Source: Flavobacterium seoulense
GTDB lineage: Bacteria > Bacteroidota > Bacteroidia > Flavobacteriales > Flavobacteriaceae
NCBI RefSeq assembly: GCF_000695795.1
Contig: NZ_JNCA01000006.1
Coordinates: 62,001-126,000 of the forward strand
Direction: 5' to 3'
Length of the DNA: 64,000 bases
Shown in pieces: positions 38,285 through 45,690 of the stretch. The translations under genes and the position numbers were made by a program. Each line of letters opens with the position of its first letter. Positions within the stretch are counted from its first letter, which is position 1. The notes below the pieces were generated by a model that worked only from the letters and a program-made list of their open reading frames with translations, was not told the DNA's origin and ran no database searches.

Positions 38285-38842
38285 TTATTTCCACTTAATA
38301 TTACAGCCAATACTTGGTTTTTGCTCAGGATTTATTGTTCTATTGTATAAAATTCCATCAATTGCACCACGCAAATCACTTCCGCTTAACGGAATTCCAT
38401 TTCCTGGACGGCTATCATCAAGCTGACCGCGGTAAACTAATTTATCCTGGTTATCAAATAAATAAAAATCAGGTGTGCAGGCAGCATCATAGGCTTTAGC
38501 AACTTCCTGTGTAATGTCGAATAAATAAGGAAATTCAAAATTATTTTCGAATGCATATTCTGTCATTAACTCTGGACCATCCTGCGGATATTTGACTACA
38601 TCATTACTCGAAATAGCAATAATTCCAATGCCTTGAACTCTATAGTCATTAGCAACTCGAATAATTTCCTCCATTACATGATGTACAAACGGGCAATGAT
38701 TACATATAAAAAAGACTAATGTTCCTTTTTCTCCTTTTAAGTCAGCAAAAGAAAAAAAATGGGTATTAGAGGTAGTGTCTTTTAAATAAAATTCAGGAGC
38801 TGTAGTTCCTAAATCAAGCATGTTTGATGGTGTTCTTGCCAT
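38285..38842 (-). CDS. Thioredoxin-fold redoxin (AhpC/TSA-like)
   Basis: 185 residues, no signal peptide. Peroxiredoxin/TlpA-like fold: PEFYLKDTTSNTHFFSFADL, then the active site FFICNHCPFVHH (Cys47-x-x-Cys50), ISSNDVVKYPQDGP, and QEVAKAYDAACTPDFYLFD with the cis-proline region. The CxxC pair plus the extra cysteine near CTPDF is the pattern of the uncharacterised cytoplasmic thioredoxin-family proteins common in Bacteroidetes. Probably a thiol-disulfide oxidoreductase or peroxidase in oxidative-stress defence. Monocistronic. Confidence 0.85.
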   Translation of the reverse strand: MARTPSNMLDLGTTAPEFYLKDTTSNTHFFSFADLKGEKGTLVFFICNHCPFVHHVMEEIIRVANDYRVQGIGIIAISSNDVVKYPQDGPELMTEYAFENNFEFPYLFDITQEVAKAYDAACTPDFYLFDNQDKLVYRGQLDDSRPGNGIPLSGSDLRGAIDGILYNRTINPEQKPSIGCNIKWK

Positions 38843-38900
38843 TGTTTTTTATTTAGAGTTTAAAGTTACTAAAATAGATGGCTATTCAAATAGTAAAAAG

Positions 38901-38908
38901 TAAATTTG
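38901..38908 (+). promoter_or_regulatory. -7 promoter box of csaA
   Basis: TAAATTTG, 20 bp before the ATG. Confidence 0.45.
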
Positions 38909-38928
38909 AACAGTAATGATTATAAAGT

Positions 38929-39270
38929 ATGGAAAATAATTTGACCTGGACTGAATTTGAAAAAGTGGCAATGCATGTAGGAACTATAATAAATGTAGCT
39001 GATTTTCCCGAAGCAAGGAAGCCTGCATTTCAGCTGACAATTGATTTTGGAGAAGCAATTGGCATTCGAAAAACCTCGGCACAAATTACTAAACGATATA
39101 CAAAAGATGTTCTTTTAAACAGACAGATTGTAGCCGTTGTAAATTTTCCTAAAAAACAAATAGGAAAATTTATGAGCGAATGTCTGATTTTGGGAGCAGT
39201 GGGAGAAGAAGGTGATGTTATCCTGTTAGCGCCCGATTTTAAAATCGAAAATGGATTACGAATAGGTTAG
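38929..39270 (+). CDS. csaA: tRNA-binding / chaperone-like protein CsaA
   Basis: 113-residue OB-fold protein with the tRNA-binding motif seen in the C-terminus of MetG. Visible: FEKVAMHVGTIINVADFPEARKPAFQLTIDFG, split as the EMAP-like strand set; KTSAQITKRYTKDVLLNRQIVAVVNFPKKQIGKFMSE-like core; and the closing VGEEGDVILLAPD. CsaA was described as a secretion-related chaperone and also binds tRNA. Usual length; monocistronic. Confidence 0.9.
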   Translation: MENNLTWTEFEKVAMHVGTIINVADFPEARKPAFQLTIDFGEAIGIRKTSAQITKRYTKDVLLNRQIVAVVNFPKKQIGKFMSECLILGAVGEEGDVILLAPDFKIENGLRIG

Positions 39271-39348
39271 TTAATAATTGAATTTTTATTAGAATCTAAA
39301 ATTTGTAATTCTATAAGTAAGTAAAAAAGCTTTATTATTTAGAATCTT

Positions 39349-39386
39349 TACAAATAAAAACAATATATTTGTATTTACTTACAAAT
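39349..39386 (+). promoter_or_regulatory. -7 box overlapped by an operator-like inverted repeat
   Basis: TATATTTG (39364-39371) is a full -7 match. TACAAATA (39349-39356) and TATTTGTA (39366-39373) form an 8-bp inverted repeat around it, and a third TACAAAT word follows at 39380-39386. This is the layout of a repressor site, upstream of what is now a broken gene. Confidence 0.45.
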
Positions 39387-39414
39387 GCTGTAATTCGAGA
39401 ATAAAAATTTAAAA

Positions 39415-39788
39415 ATGTTAATTCGAGCTAGAATAGAAAATTATAATGAATGGCTTTTTTTGGAAGAAATTCCAGAAACTTATGTTGCTGGTCATCGCTT
39501 ATCTGAGCGCCAGATAAGTATTAAGCATGCTCCGGTTGATATGAGTGCTCAAGGAACGTTGGTACGCTTAACTTTGGTTTAGGTTATTATACCTATGCAT
39601 CACAAGCCTTTAGTATTACTAAGAAAATCGTAATCTGGAAAGATAATTCAGAGACAGATGCAGACGCAGTTACCAGTCCTTCTAGTGCATCAGAAGCTTA
39701 TTTAATAGAAGTAACAAGTATTGTGCCTACTTTTGGTACGCCTCCTTTCTATGGTACAGTAAGTTATACTTATACTAAAGTAAAGTAG
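39415..39788 (+). pseudogene. Broken ORF, remnant of an unknown protein
   Basis: An ATG at 39415 opens a 55-codon frame (MLIRARIENYNEWLFLEEIP and onward) that stops at 39582. A second frame, open from 39543, runs to a TAG at 39788 and encodes VGTLNFGLGYYTYASQAF, then IEVTSIVPTFGTPPFYGTVS and a YTYTKVK end, which reads like the C-terminal strands of a secreted beta protein. The two frames overlap and point the same way, and a promoter precedes and a terminator follows. I infer one frameshifted or partly deleted gene. The family is not recognised. Confidence 0.45.
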
Positions 39789-39795
39789 TATAAAA

Positions 39796-39826
39796 AAATG
39801 CCCGAACTGGCGGTTCGGGCAAAAAT
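39796..39826 (+). terminator. Terminator after the gene remnant
   Basis: TGCCCGAAC (39799-39807) pairs with GTTCGGGCA (to 39821), flanked by A-runs; the T-run is better on the minus strand. Confidence 0.65.
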
Positions 39827-39986
39827 GTCTAATAAAAAACCGCCGCCCGATAGTTTAAAAAAATAACAGGCTTTAGTTTGAGTCTGTAAAAATACTAAAA
39901 AAAGTCTGCCCTCTTTTTTTAAACAGATAATTTAGAACCGTTTTAAATTTAGATTACGTCCTTAGTATAAGAAAACATTTTTTTAA

Positions 39987-40069
39987 CATATAAGTCATAT
40001 AAGATAAAAACTTAAGTGAACTTATGTAAGACTTTAGAAATAAAACAAAAGACTTACATGTCTTATATG
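39987..40069. repeat. 17-bp imperfect inverted repeat (CATATAAG words)
   Basis: CATATAAGTCATATAAG (39987-40003) and CTTACATGTCTTATATG (40053-40069) are inverted copies with 15 of 17 matches. The 49-nt loop carries further CTTAAG/CTTATG words. It lies 48 bp before the lipoprotein ATG. It looks like a dispersed intergenic element. Confidence 0.5.
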
Positions 40070-40116
40070 TTTTAAAAAATTAGACGTTAAATAAACAACA
40101 CTTAATAAAAAATAAA

Positions 40117-41107
40117 ATGAAACAGAATCAATATAAAAATAACTTTTTTTCTTTTGTAGCGGTGGCTATTACAGCACTGGGCTTTATGACCTCCTGCGAT
40201 ACTGAATACAATACTACCTATGTATCAGGAGATGCTTATATAAAAAGCTTTACCGTTCAGGCATTTGAAGACCAGGAACCTATTCAGGCAGCCATAGTTA
40301 ATGATACGATAAAGGTTATATGGACAAGTTATCATGAAATGCCCGAGACTATTACACCTGCAATTGAATTAGCCGATAAAGCAGCAATAAGCCCTAAAGC
40401 AGCTGTTGAAATTCCTTTTAAAACGGGTGAAAAATATACCGTAACTTCTGAGGCAGGTACTACTATAGCAATATACGCTACAGGTTGATTTTCGTCAATC
40501 TCCGCCTAAAGTTACTGGAGGTGTTAATACAGGCGTTTTAGGAGGTTGGCATAGTTTTACAGCAGCGGATTTATTGTATGACTTAGAACAAACCCGTGTA
40601 TATTTCGTTTCGGCAGCAGATCAAACTACGGAATACGATTGTGAAATTGTGTATTTTGGAAAGGGGACAGGTATAGAAAGTGATCCTTTTAAATCAGCAG
40701 GTCTTTATTTTTATATACCTACTATTATGCCAGTAGGTAAATATGATTTGCGTGCAAAAAACGGAGCATACATTTTAAATAATTCTTCTGTAACTTATTA
40801 TTTTAATTTTACAATTACTGAGCCTATTAAGGTAGCACTTTCCCAATGGAATCCTTCTAGTTATACGGTAAAAGGAGGTGATACGTTTAGTGTTCGAGGT
40901 GCAAAATTAGATACTGGTGTGAAAGTGTCTATTGCAATAGGTAATAATGGTGAACAAATGCCGTTGGAGATTGTTTCACGTACAGCGTATAAAGCTACTT
41001 TTAAGATACCAGTAGGTACACCAGCAGGTGCATATAATAGGATCTTTTTTATTGATGAAAATGGAGTAGCAGTAAAAGTATCTAAACAGATTGATGTGAT
41101 AGAATGA
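40117..41107 (+). pseudogene. Frameshifted surface lipoprotein with DUF5018-like and IPT/TIG-like domains
   Basis: The first frame (40117-40488, 123 codons) has a lipoprotein signal (AITALGFMTSCDT) and a DUF5018-like Ig domain (DAYIKSFTVQAFEDQEPIQA, then YTVTSEAGT). It then hits TGA. Frame +2 continues without a break through YTLQVDFRQSPPKVTGGVN to a TIG/IPT-like domain (SQWNPSSYTVKGGDTFSVRG, TPAGAYNRIFFIDENG) and stops at 41107. Deleting one base near 40468-40475 joins the two into GTTIAYTLQVDF, so a single-base insertion is the simplest reading. It could also be a sequencing error. A surface-exposed, non-enzymatic protein is likely. Confidence 0.75.
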
Positions 41108-41416
41108 AAAAGTGAAAACCGCTAATCTTTAATAAGGATAGTGGTTTTCTGTTATGCAAACATAGCTTAAAAAAGATTAGGTTACTCATTAAGAGCCTGT
41201 TTAAATTCATCAAAATTAATTTCCCCAAACCTTTAAAGGGTGAAATTTTGATGAATTTTTAGGAAATTTTCCGCCCTTTAGGTACGGGGAAAAGAAAATT
41301 TCTTTAAACAGGCTCTAAATAAATTTGTGTAACCTGCGATTAAAAAAAACACAGATTACATAGATAATAAAAATCCGCTTAGCGGTTAGTCAAGAAACAA
41401 ATTAAAATAAATCAAT
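41108..41416. other. Intergenic region with MITE-like element
   Basis: 309 bp. It contains a 125-bp terminal-inverted-repeat element (41192-41316). Degenerate TGTGTAACCTGCGATT and ACAGATTACATAGAT words follow it, similar to repeats seen again near 42190. No gene. Confidence 0.6.
41192..41316. mobile_element. MITE-like nested palindrome, 125 bp
   Basis: Perfect 14-bp terminal inverted repeats AGAGCCTGTTTAAA (41192-41205) and TTTAAACAGGCTCT (41303-41316). Just inside, TTCATCAAAATT (41206-41217) has an inverted copy AATTTTGATGAA (41244-41255). Further in, a TTTCCCC...AAAGGG arm is inverted as CCCTTTAGGTACGGGGAAA. No transposase is encoded. It may be a non-autonomous element or an IS remnant; target-site duplications are not clear. 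Confidence 0.55.
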
Positions 41417-41977
41417 ATGTTAAGCACACAAATTAAAGAGGCTACAAAAGCAGGCCATCAGGAAACGGAGAAAAAAGTAGTTCTTCGTATCAAAAACATT
41501 AGTAGTAATGAAGATTATGTAGAATTATTAAAATGCTTTTATGCTTACTTTACTACAGTAGAAAAAGCAATTGCACCTTATATCAATTCGGTATTACCGG
41601 ATTATAAAGAGCGTCGTAACTCATCGTACATCAAAGCTGATATTGAAGAGTTGGGAGGTAGTATAGATAAACTACCTGCAGCAACAGCAACAGATGTAAA
41701 CGATGTTTTACAAGCTATGGGCGCTTTGTACGTATTAGAAGGTTCTATTATGGGAGGGCCATTTATTGTACAAATGCTACAGAAAAAAGGAATCGAAAAA
41801 GGATTTTCTTTCTTTAGCGGTTACGGAGCTGAATCAGGACAAAAATGGGCTTCATTCACAGCAGCATTAAATATTCTTCCTAAAACAGAATCAGACAATG
41901 CAAAAGCAGTCGATGCAGCCAGAGAAACTTTTACCAGATTTGGTGATGTATTTGAAGCAGCCTTGATTCAGGCATAA
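41417..41977 (+). CDS. Biliverdin-producing heme oxygenase family protein
   Basis: 186-residue cytoplasmic helical protein. The proximal heme ligand is His14 in IKEATKAGHQETEKK, which aligns with the ATKEVHTQAE of animal HO-1. The distal helix GALYVLEGSIMGGPFIV has the glycines that leave room for oxygen. It would open heme to biliverdin, CO and iron, so a role in iron release from heme is likely. It has no adjacent heme-uptake genes: upstream lie the broken lipoprotein and the MITE. A terminator follows closely. Confidence 0.82.
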   Translation: MLSTQIKEATKAGHQETEKKVVLRIKNISSNEDYVELLKCFYAYFTTVEKAIAPYINSVLPDYKERRNSSYIKADIEELGGSIDKLPAATATDVNDVLQAMGALYVLEGSIMGGPFIVQMLQKKGIEKGFSFFSGYGAESGQKWASFTAALNILPKTESDNAKAVDAARETFTRFGDVFEAALIQA

Positions 41978-41996
41978 TAGCGCTCATTTTATAAAA

Positions 41997-42035
41997 CAGT
42001 TAGCCACGGATTATTCTGTGGCTAATTGTTTTTTA
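41997..42035 (+). terminator. Terminator of heme oxygenase
   Basis: TTAGCCAC (42000-42007) pairs with GTGGCTAA, extended by outer and inner pairs, followed by a T6 run. Confidence 0.88.
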
Positions 42036-42244
42036 AGTTATATTTTCGCAAACTTGTTATCCTGACGTAGGAAGGATCTCATTACGTTTTTCTTTGTGTT
42101 GTATTTTTTTTACCGCAAATTGCTTCGCCTGTTCGCTATCGCTCGGGTCACAAATTTATATATTAAAATATGACAGAATAAAATCTGTGTAAATCAGCTG
42201 AATCAGTATCATCCGTGGTCTAATGGAGCATCTACGTTAAACTA

Positions 42245-42277
42245 TGAAGAAATATTGAAGAAATATTGAAGAAATAA
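42245..42277. repeat. Tandem 11-bp repeat, three copies
   Basis: TGAAGAAATAT twice exactly and a third copy with one change. Confidence 0.8.
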
Positions 42278-42329
42278 TCTTTGTGTATCTCTGTGAAACC
42301 TTTGAGTGGCTCTGTGTTATATTTGAGAA

Positions 42330-43133
42330 TTACTTTTCTATTGGTAAATCATGATCCTGACCCCATTCGGTCCAGGAACCATCATACACGGCTTTTATAT
42401 TGTTAGAACCAATTAATTCGTAGGCAATTAAATCAATACAGGCTGTAATTCCTGATCCACAGGAAAAGTATAGTGTTTGGTTTTGCAATGGCAAAATTTT
42501 CTCTAATTCTTCTTTTGGCAAATACTTTCCATCTTTTAAAACTTTCGAAAATGGTAAGTTGACAGCTCCGGGAATATGTCCGCTTCTTAAACCTTCTCGG
42601 GGTTCTTCTGTTTCAGCATGAAAACGGTCAGATGAACGTGCGTCGATAACAGTTGCTTCTTTCGAATGAATATTTTCTAAAATGTGTTGCTTGTTTTTAA
42701 ACATTTCAGAATTAAAATGAGCCTGAAAATCTCCTTCAGGATAGGATTGTTTCTTAATATTTTCTGTAGGTAAATTTTCTTCTACCCAGGCCGGAAATCC
42801 GCCATCGAGTACCCAAACCTTTTCGTGTCCCATACTTTTGAATAAATACCAGGCACGCGGACTGGAATAAATTCCTTTAGTATCATAAACTACAATTTTA
42901 CTGTTTTTATTGATGCCTAATCTTCGGGCTTCGTCAGCAAAACCTTGTGGTTTAGGTAAGGTATTAGGTAAGGAATTTGAGGTATCACTAAATTTATTTT
43001 TAATGTCAAAGGTGCGTGCGCCCAGAATTTGCAATTCATGTGGCGGACTGTCTAGAACAGCATCGAGGATTATTAATTCTGGGTCTTCAAAATTTTCTTT
43101 AAGCCAGCTTACAGATACAATTGGGCTTTTCAT
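42330..43133 (-). CDS. sseA: Sulfurtransferase, two rhodanese domains (3-mercaptopyruvate type)
   Basis: 267 residues with an inactive N-terminal and an active C-terminal rhodanese domain. The catalytic loop is YFSCGSGITAC with Cys225. CGSGITA matches 3-mercaptopyruvate sulfurtransferase rather than the CRKGVTA loop of thiosulfate rhodanese. Other marks are ILDAVLDSPPHELQILGA, VVYDTKGIYSSPRAWYLFKSMG-like, WVLDGGFPAWVEE and RSGHIPGAVNLPFSK. It moves sulfane sulfur to thiophilic acceptors. Stands alone. Confidence 0.88.
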   Translation of the reverse strand: MKSPIVSVSWLKENFEDPELIILDAVLDSPPHELQILGARTFDIKNKFSDTSNSLPNTLPKPQGFADEARRLGINKNSKIVVYDTKGIYSSPRAWYLFKSMGHEKVWVLDGGFPAWVEENLPTENIKKQSYPEGDFQAHFNSEMFKNKQHILENIHSKEATVIDARSSDRFHAETEEPREGLRSGHIPGAVNLPFSKVLKDGKYLPKEELEKILPLQNQTLYFSCGSGITACIDLIAYELIGSNNIKAVYDGSWTEWGQDHDLPIEK

Positions 43134-43220
43134 ATTGTTGTTTTTTTGTAGTTAAATGGATGTACTAAGATACAAAAATGATAGGCTATTTTTGATTTAT
43201 AATGATACTTTTATTAATGC

Positions 43221-43262
43221 AAAAAGGTCTAAAAACCATTTGATTTTTAGACCTTTTTATTT
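43221..43262 (-). terminator. Terminator of the DUF3276 gene
   Basis: AAAAAGGTCTAAAAA (43221-43235) pairs perfectly with TTTTTAGACCTTTTT (43244-43258). Confidence 0.88.
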
Positions 43263-43284
43263 TTTGTGTTTTGTTCCTGAACGA

Positions 43285-43665
43285 TTAAATATCGTCAAAA
43301 TCAATATCGGTAAAACTAGCTACGCCAGGTACTATTTCTTCACTGGCTCTTTCAGTAGCATACTCTTTTTTGAAATCTTTTTGATGTCTTTCAGAGATTA
43401 CTTCTTCTCCTTTGTGGTTTAGAACATAAGAGGTCATTTCGCCTAAAATTTCAGCAAATGCAGTAAAATCTTCTTTGTATAAGTATATTTTATGTTTCTT
43501 GAAGTGAAATGAACCATCTTCTTCAGTGAATTTTTTACTTTCGGTAATGGTGATATAATAATCATCAGCTTTTGTAGCTCTCACATCGAAGAAATAGGTT
43601 CTTCGTCCTGCACGTAAAACTTTAGAAAAGATTTCTTCTTTTTCTAACATGTCATTTTCTCTCAT
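43285..43665 (-). CDS. DUF3276 / PUR-alpha-like nucleic-acid-binding protein
   Basis: 126-residue protein with the bacterial PUR domain: EEIFSKVLRAGRRTYFFDVRAT, DDYYITITESKKF, KHKIYLYKEDFTAFAEIL. Proteins of this family in Bacteroidetes and spirochaetes bind single-stranded nucleic acids, probably as dimers. The acidic C-terminal tail (EEIVPGVASFTDIDFDDI) is typical. It is preceded by an ABC exporter gene on the same strand with a 72-bp gap. Confidence 0.88.
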   Translation of the reverse strand: MRENDMLEKEEIFSKVLRAGRRTYFFDVRATKADDYYITITESKKFTEEDGSFHFKKHKIYLYKEDFTAFAEILGEMTSYVLNHKGEEVISERHQKDFKKEYATERASEEIVPGVASFTDIDFDDI

Positions 43666-43737
43666 AATCCGTTCTATACAATAATATGGTTGTTAATTGA
43701 ACCCAAAAATGATAAAAATATATGTATTAAGCAAGAT

Positions 43738-45498
43738 TTATAGTAATTCTTTTTCAGAAAGTTGTTTTAAATAAAGCGATGCATAATAACCTTCCTGATT
43801 TATTAACTGGTTATGAGAACCTTGTTGAATAATTTCTCCGTCTTCGAGGATAATAATTTTATCAGCATTCTTAGCCGAAGAAACTCTATGGCTAACAATT
43901 ATAGTTGTTTTGTCTTTAGAAATGGTATTTAAATTGTTTAAAATCGCTTCTTCGGTTTCTGTATCAACTGCCGATAAACAGTCGTCAAATAATAAAATAG
44001 GCGGATTTTTGATAATAGCTCTGGCAATAGAAACACGCTGTTTTTGTCCGCCTGAAAGCGTAATTCCTCTTTCGCCAAGAATCGTATCGTATTGCTTGTT
44101 AAATCCCATAATATTGTCGTGAACTACAGCGTTTTTGGCGGCAGCCATAACTTCTTCAATTTCGGCATCTTCTTTACCAAATTTGATGTTGTTTTTGATA
44201 CTATCGGAGAACAAAAAGGCATCTTGAGGAACAATTCCGATACTGTTTCGTAAATCAAATAAATTCAAACGGCTTATTTCCTGTCCGTCAACTTTAACAG
44301 CACCATTAGTCACATCATACATACGGGAAATAAGTGATAAAATAGTCGATTTTCCAGATCCTGTTTTACCAAGTATTGCTAAAGTTTCTCCTTTGTTTAC
44401 CGTAAACGAAATATTTTTAAGTGCTGTAATATTAGTGTCCTGATAAGTGTAACTTACATTGTCGAATGTGATTGTTCCTTCGATTATTGATTTTCCAGGA
44501 TTATTGTTTTTGATTTCCGGTTCGATTTTTAAAAATTCGTTCAATCTTTTTTGAGAAGCTTCGGCTTCCTGAACCATTGACGAAACCCAGCCTAATGAGG
44601 CTACCGGCCAGGTAAGCATATTGACGTACAAAATAAACTCGGCAATAGTTCCAATGCTTTTGATACTGCCATTAATGTACATGATTCCACCAAAATATAT
44701 TACAACTAAGTTGCTAATCCCGATAAGCGCCAGCATTAAAGGGCCAAACAAAGATTGAACTTTGGCCAAATCCAAACTCTTACTTTTACTTTCTAAAGCC
44801 AATGCGTGCATATTATCCTGATGCTGATTTTCTAACGAATAGGCTTTTATAACGCGAACACCAGAGAAAATTTCCTGGGTAAAACTGGAAACTTTCGATA
44901 AATATTCCTGAAAAGTCGTGCTTCGAATATTGATTTCGTTACTTAATCTAAAAATAGCATAAGACAAAATAGGTAATGGTAAAATAGTGTAGAGCGTCAA
45001 TAAAGGAGAAACTCGATACATGAACAAAATTACTATTGCAAAACGAATAAAGGTGTTAATCGTATACATTACCGCTGGTCCTACATACATTCTCACTTTA
45101 GAAACATCTTCGCTAATTCTGTTCATTAAATCTCCGGTACGATTTTGTTTGTAGAAATTTTGCGAAAGATTTTCATATTGTCTAAAAACTTCATTTTTTA
45201 AATCAAATTCTACGTGGCGCGACATTACAATTAAAGTCTGACGCATTAAAAAAGTCAAAAATCCAGCAATAATAGTTGTGGCAATAATCAATAAAATATT
45301 ATTTACTAATTCGTCTATAACAATATCATTTGATATGGTTTTGTCTTTTGCAAAAGCTTCGATTGACGCAAAAGATTTACTAATTAATTTAGGCGTAAAA
45401 AGAGAAAATATCTGAGCAACAATGGTAAATACAATTCCTAGAATAAAACGGTATTTGTATTTGATAAAATATTTATTGAGATAGAGTAATTCTTTCAT
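43738..45498 (-). CDS. ABC exporter, fused permease and ATPase (MsbA/multidrug-like)
   Basis: 586 residues. The N-terminal membrane domain has six hydrophobic segments (about 20-310), including the coupling segment TGDLMNRISEDVSKVR. The C-terminal ATPase has Walker A LGKTGSGKSTILSL, the Q-loop IGIVPQDAFLFSDSI, the signature ITLSGGQKQRVSIARA, Walker B PPILLFDDCLSAVD and the switch histidine IIVSHR. It acts as a homodimer or heterodimer exporting lipids or drugs; substrate unknown. A -7 box lies at 45534-45527. Confidence 0.93.
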   Translation of the reverse strand: MKELLYLNKYFIKYKYRFILGIVFTIVAQIFSLFTPKLISKSFASIEAFAKDKTISNDIVIDELVNNILLIIATTIIAGFLTFLMRQTLIVMSRHVEFDLKNEVFRQYENLSQNFYKQNRTGDLMNRISEDVSKVRMYVGPAVMYTINTFIRFAIVILFMYRVSPLLTLYTILPLPILSYAIFRLSNEINIRSTTFQEYLSKVSSFTQEIFSGVRVIKAYSLENQHQDNMHALALESKSKSLDLAKVQSLFGPLMLALIGISNLVVIYFGGIMYINGSIKSIGTIAEFILYVNMLTWPVASLGWVSSMVQEAEASQKRLNEFLKIEPEIKNNNPGKSIIEGTITFDNVSYTYQDTNITALKNISFTVNKGETLAILGKTGSGKSTILSLISRMYDVTNGAVKVDGQEISRLNLFDLRNSIGIVPQDAFLFSDSIKNNIKFGKEDAEIEEVMAAAKNAVVHDNIMGFNKQYDTILGERGITLSGGQKQRVSIARAIIKNPPILLFDDCLSAVDTETEEAILNNLNTISKDKTTIIVSHRVSSAKNADKIIILEDGEIIQQGSHNQLINQEGYYASLYLKQLSEKELL

Positions 45499-45526
45499 TT
45501 CAATATTTGGCTGGATTTAAAAAAAA

Positions 45527-45534
45527 CAAAGATA
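45527..45534 (-). promoter_or_regulatory. -7 promoter box of the ABC exporter
   Basis: TATCTTTG on the minus strand, 28 bp before the ATG. Confidence 0.45.
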
Positions 45535-45653
45535 AAGCTTTAAAAGTAATAATTGTTTGTGCTTATCGCTACACAATCGGTATTTAACTTTTCATTAATG
45601 AATGATCAAACATTTTTTGCGGTTTTAAATTTTATTTTACAAAAGGAAATCCT

Positions 45654-45661
45654 TATTTTTG
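45654..45661 (+). promoter_or_regulatory. -7 promoter box of nusB-yajC
   Basis: TATTTTTG, 29 bp before the nusB GTG start. Confidence 0.45.
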
Positions 45662-45690
45662 CAGCCTAATTTTTTAAAAGTTCTTACAAG

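Larger units (their letters stand above)
39271..40116. other. Low-coding intergenic stretch with gene remnant and repeats
   Basis: 846 bp between csaA and the frameshifted lipoprotein. It holds a promoter with an inverted repeat (39349-39386), a broken ORF (39415-39788), a terminator (39800-39825) and a 17-bp imperfect inverted repeat (39987-40069). No intact gene is supported. Confidence 0.7.
41978..42329. other. Intergenic region with dispersed-repeat debris
   Basis: 352 bp. After the terminator come fragments that look like recurrent Bacteroidetes intergenic words: CCTGACGTAGGAAGGATCTC (42061-42080), GTTCGCTATCGCTCGGGTCA (42131-42150), AAATCTGTGTAAATCAGCTG (42181-42200) and TTTGTGTATCTCTGTGAAACC (42281-42300 region). 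An 11-bp tandem TGAAGAAATAT is present three times at 42245-42277. No coding region. Confidence 0.5.

Noticed and set aside
40460..40490. Programmed ribosomal frameshift in the lipoprotein gene
   Set aside because: No slippery heptamer or downstream pseudoknot at the junction; a single-base insertion explains it better.
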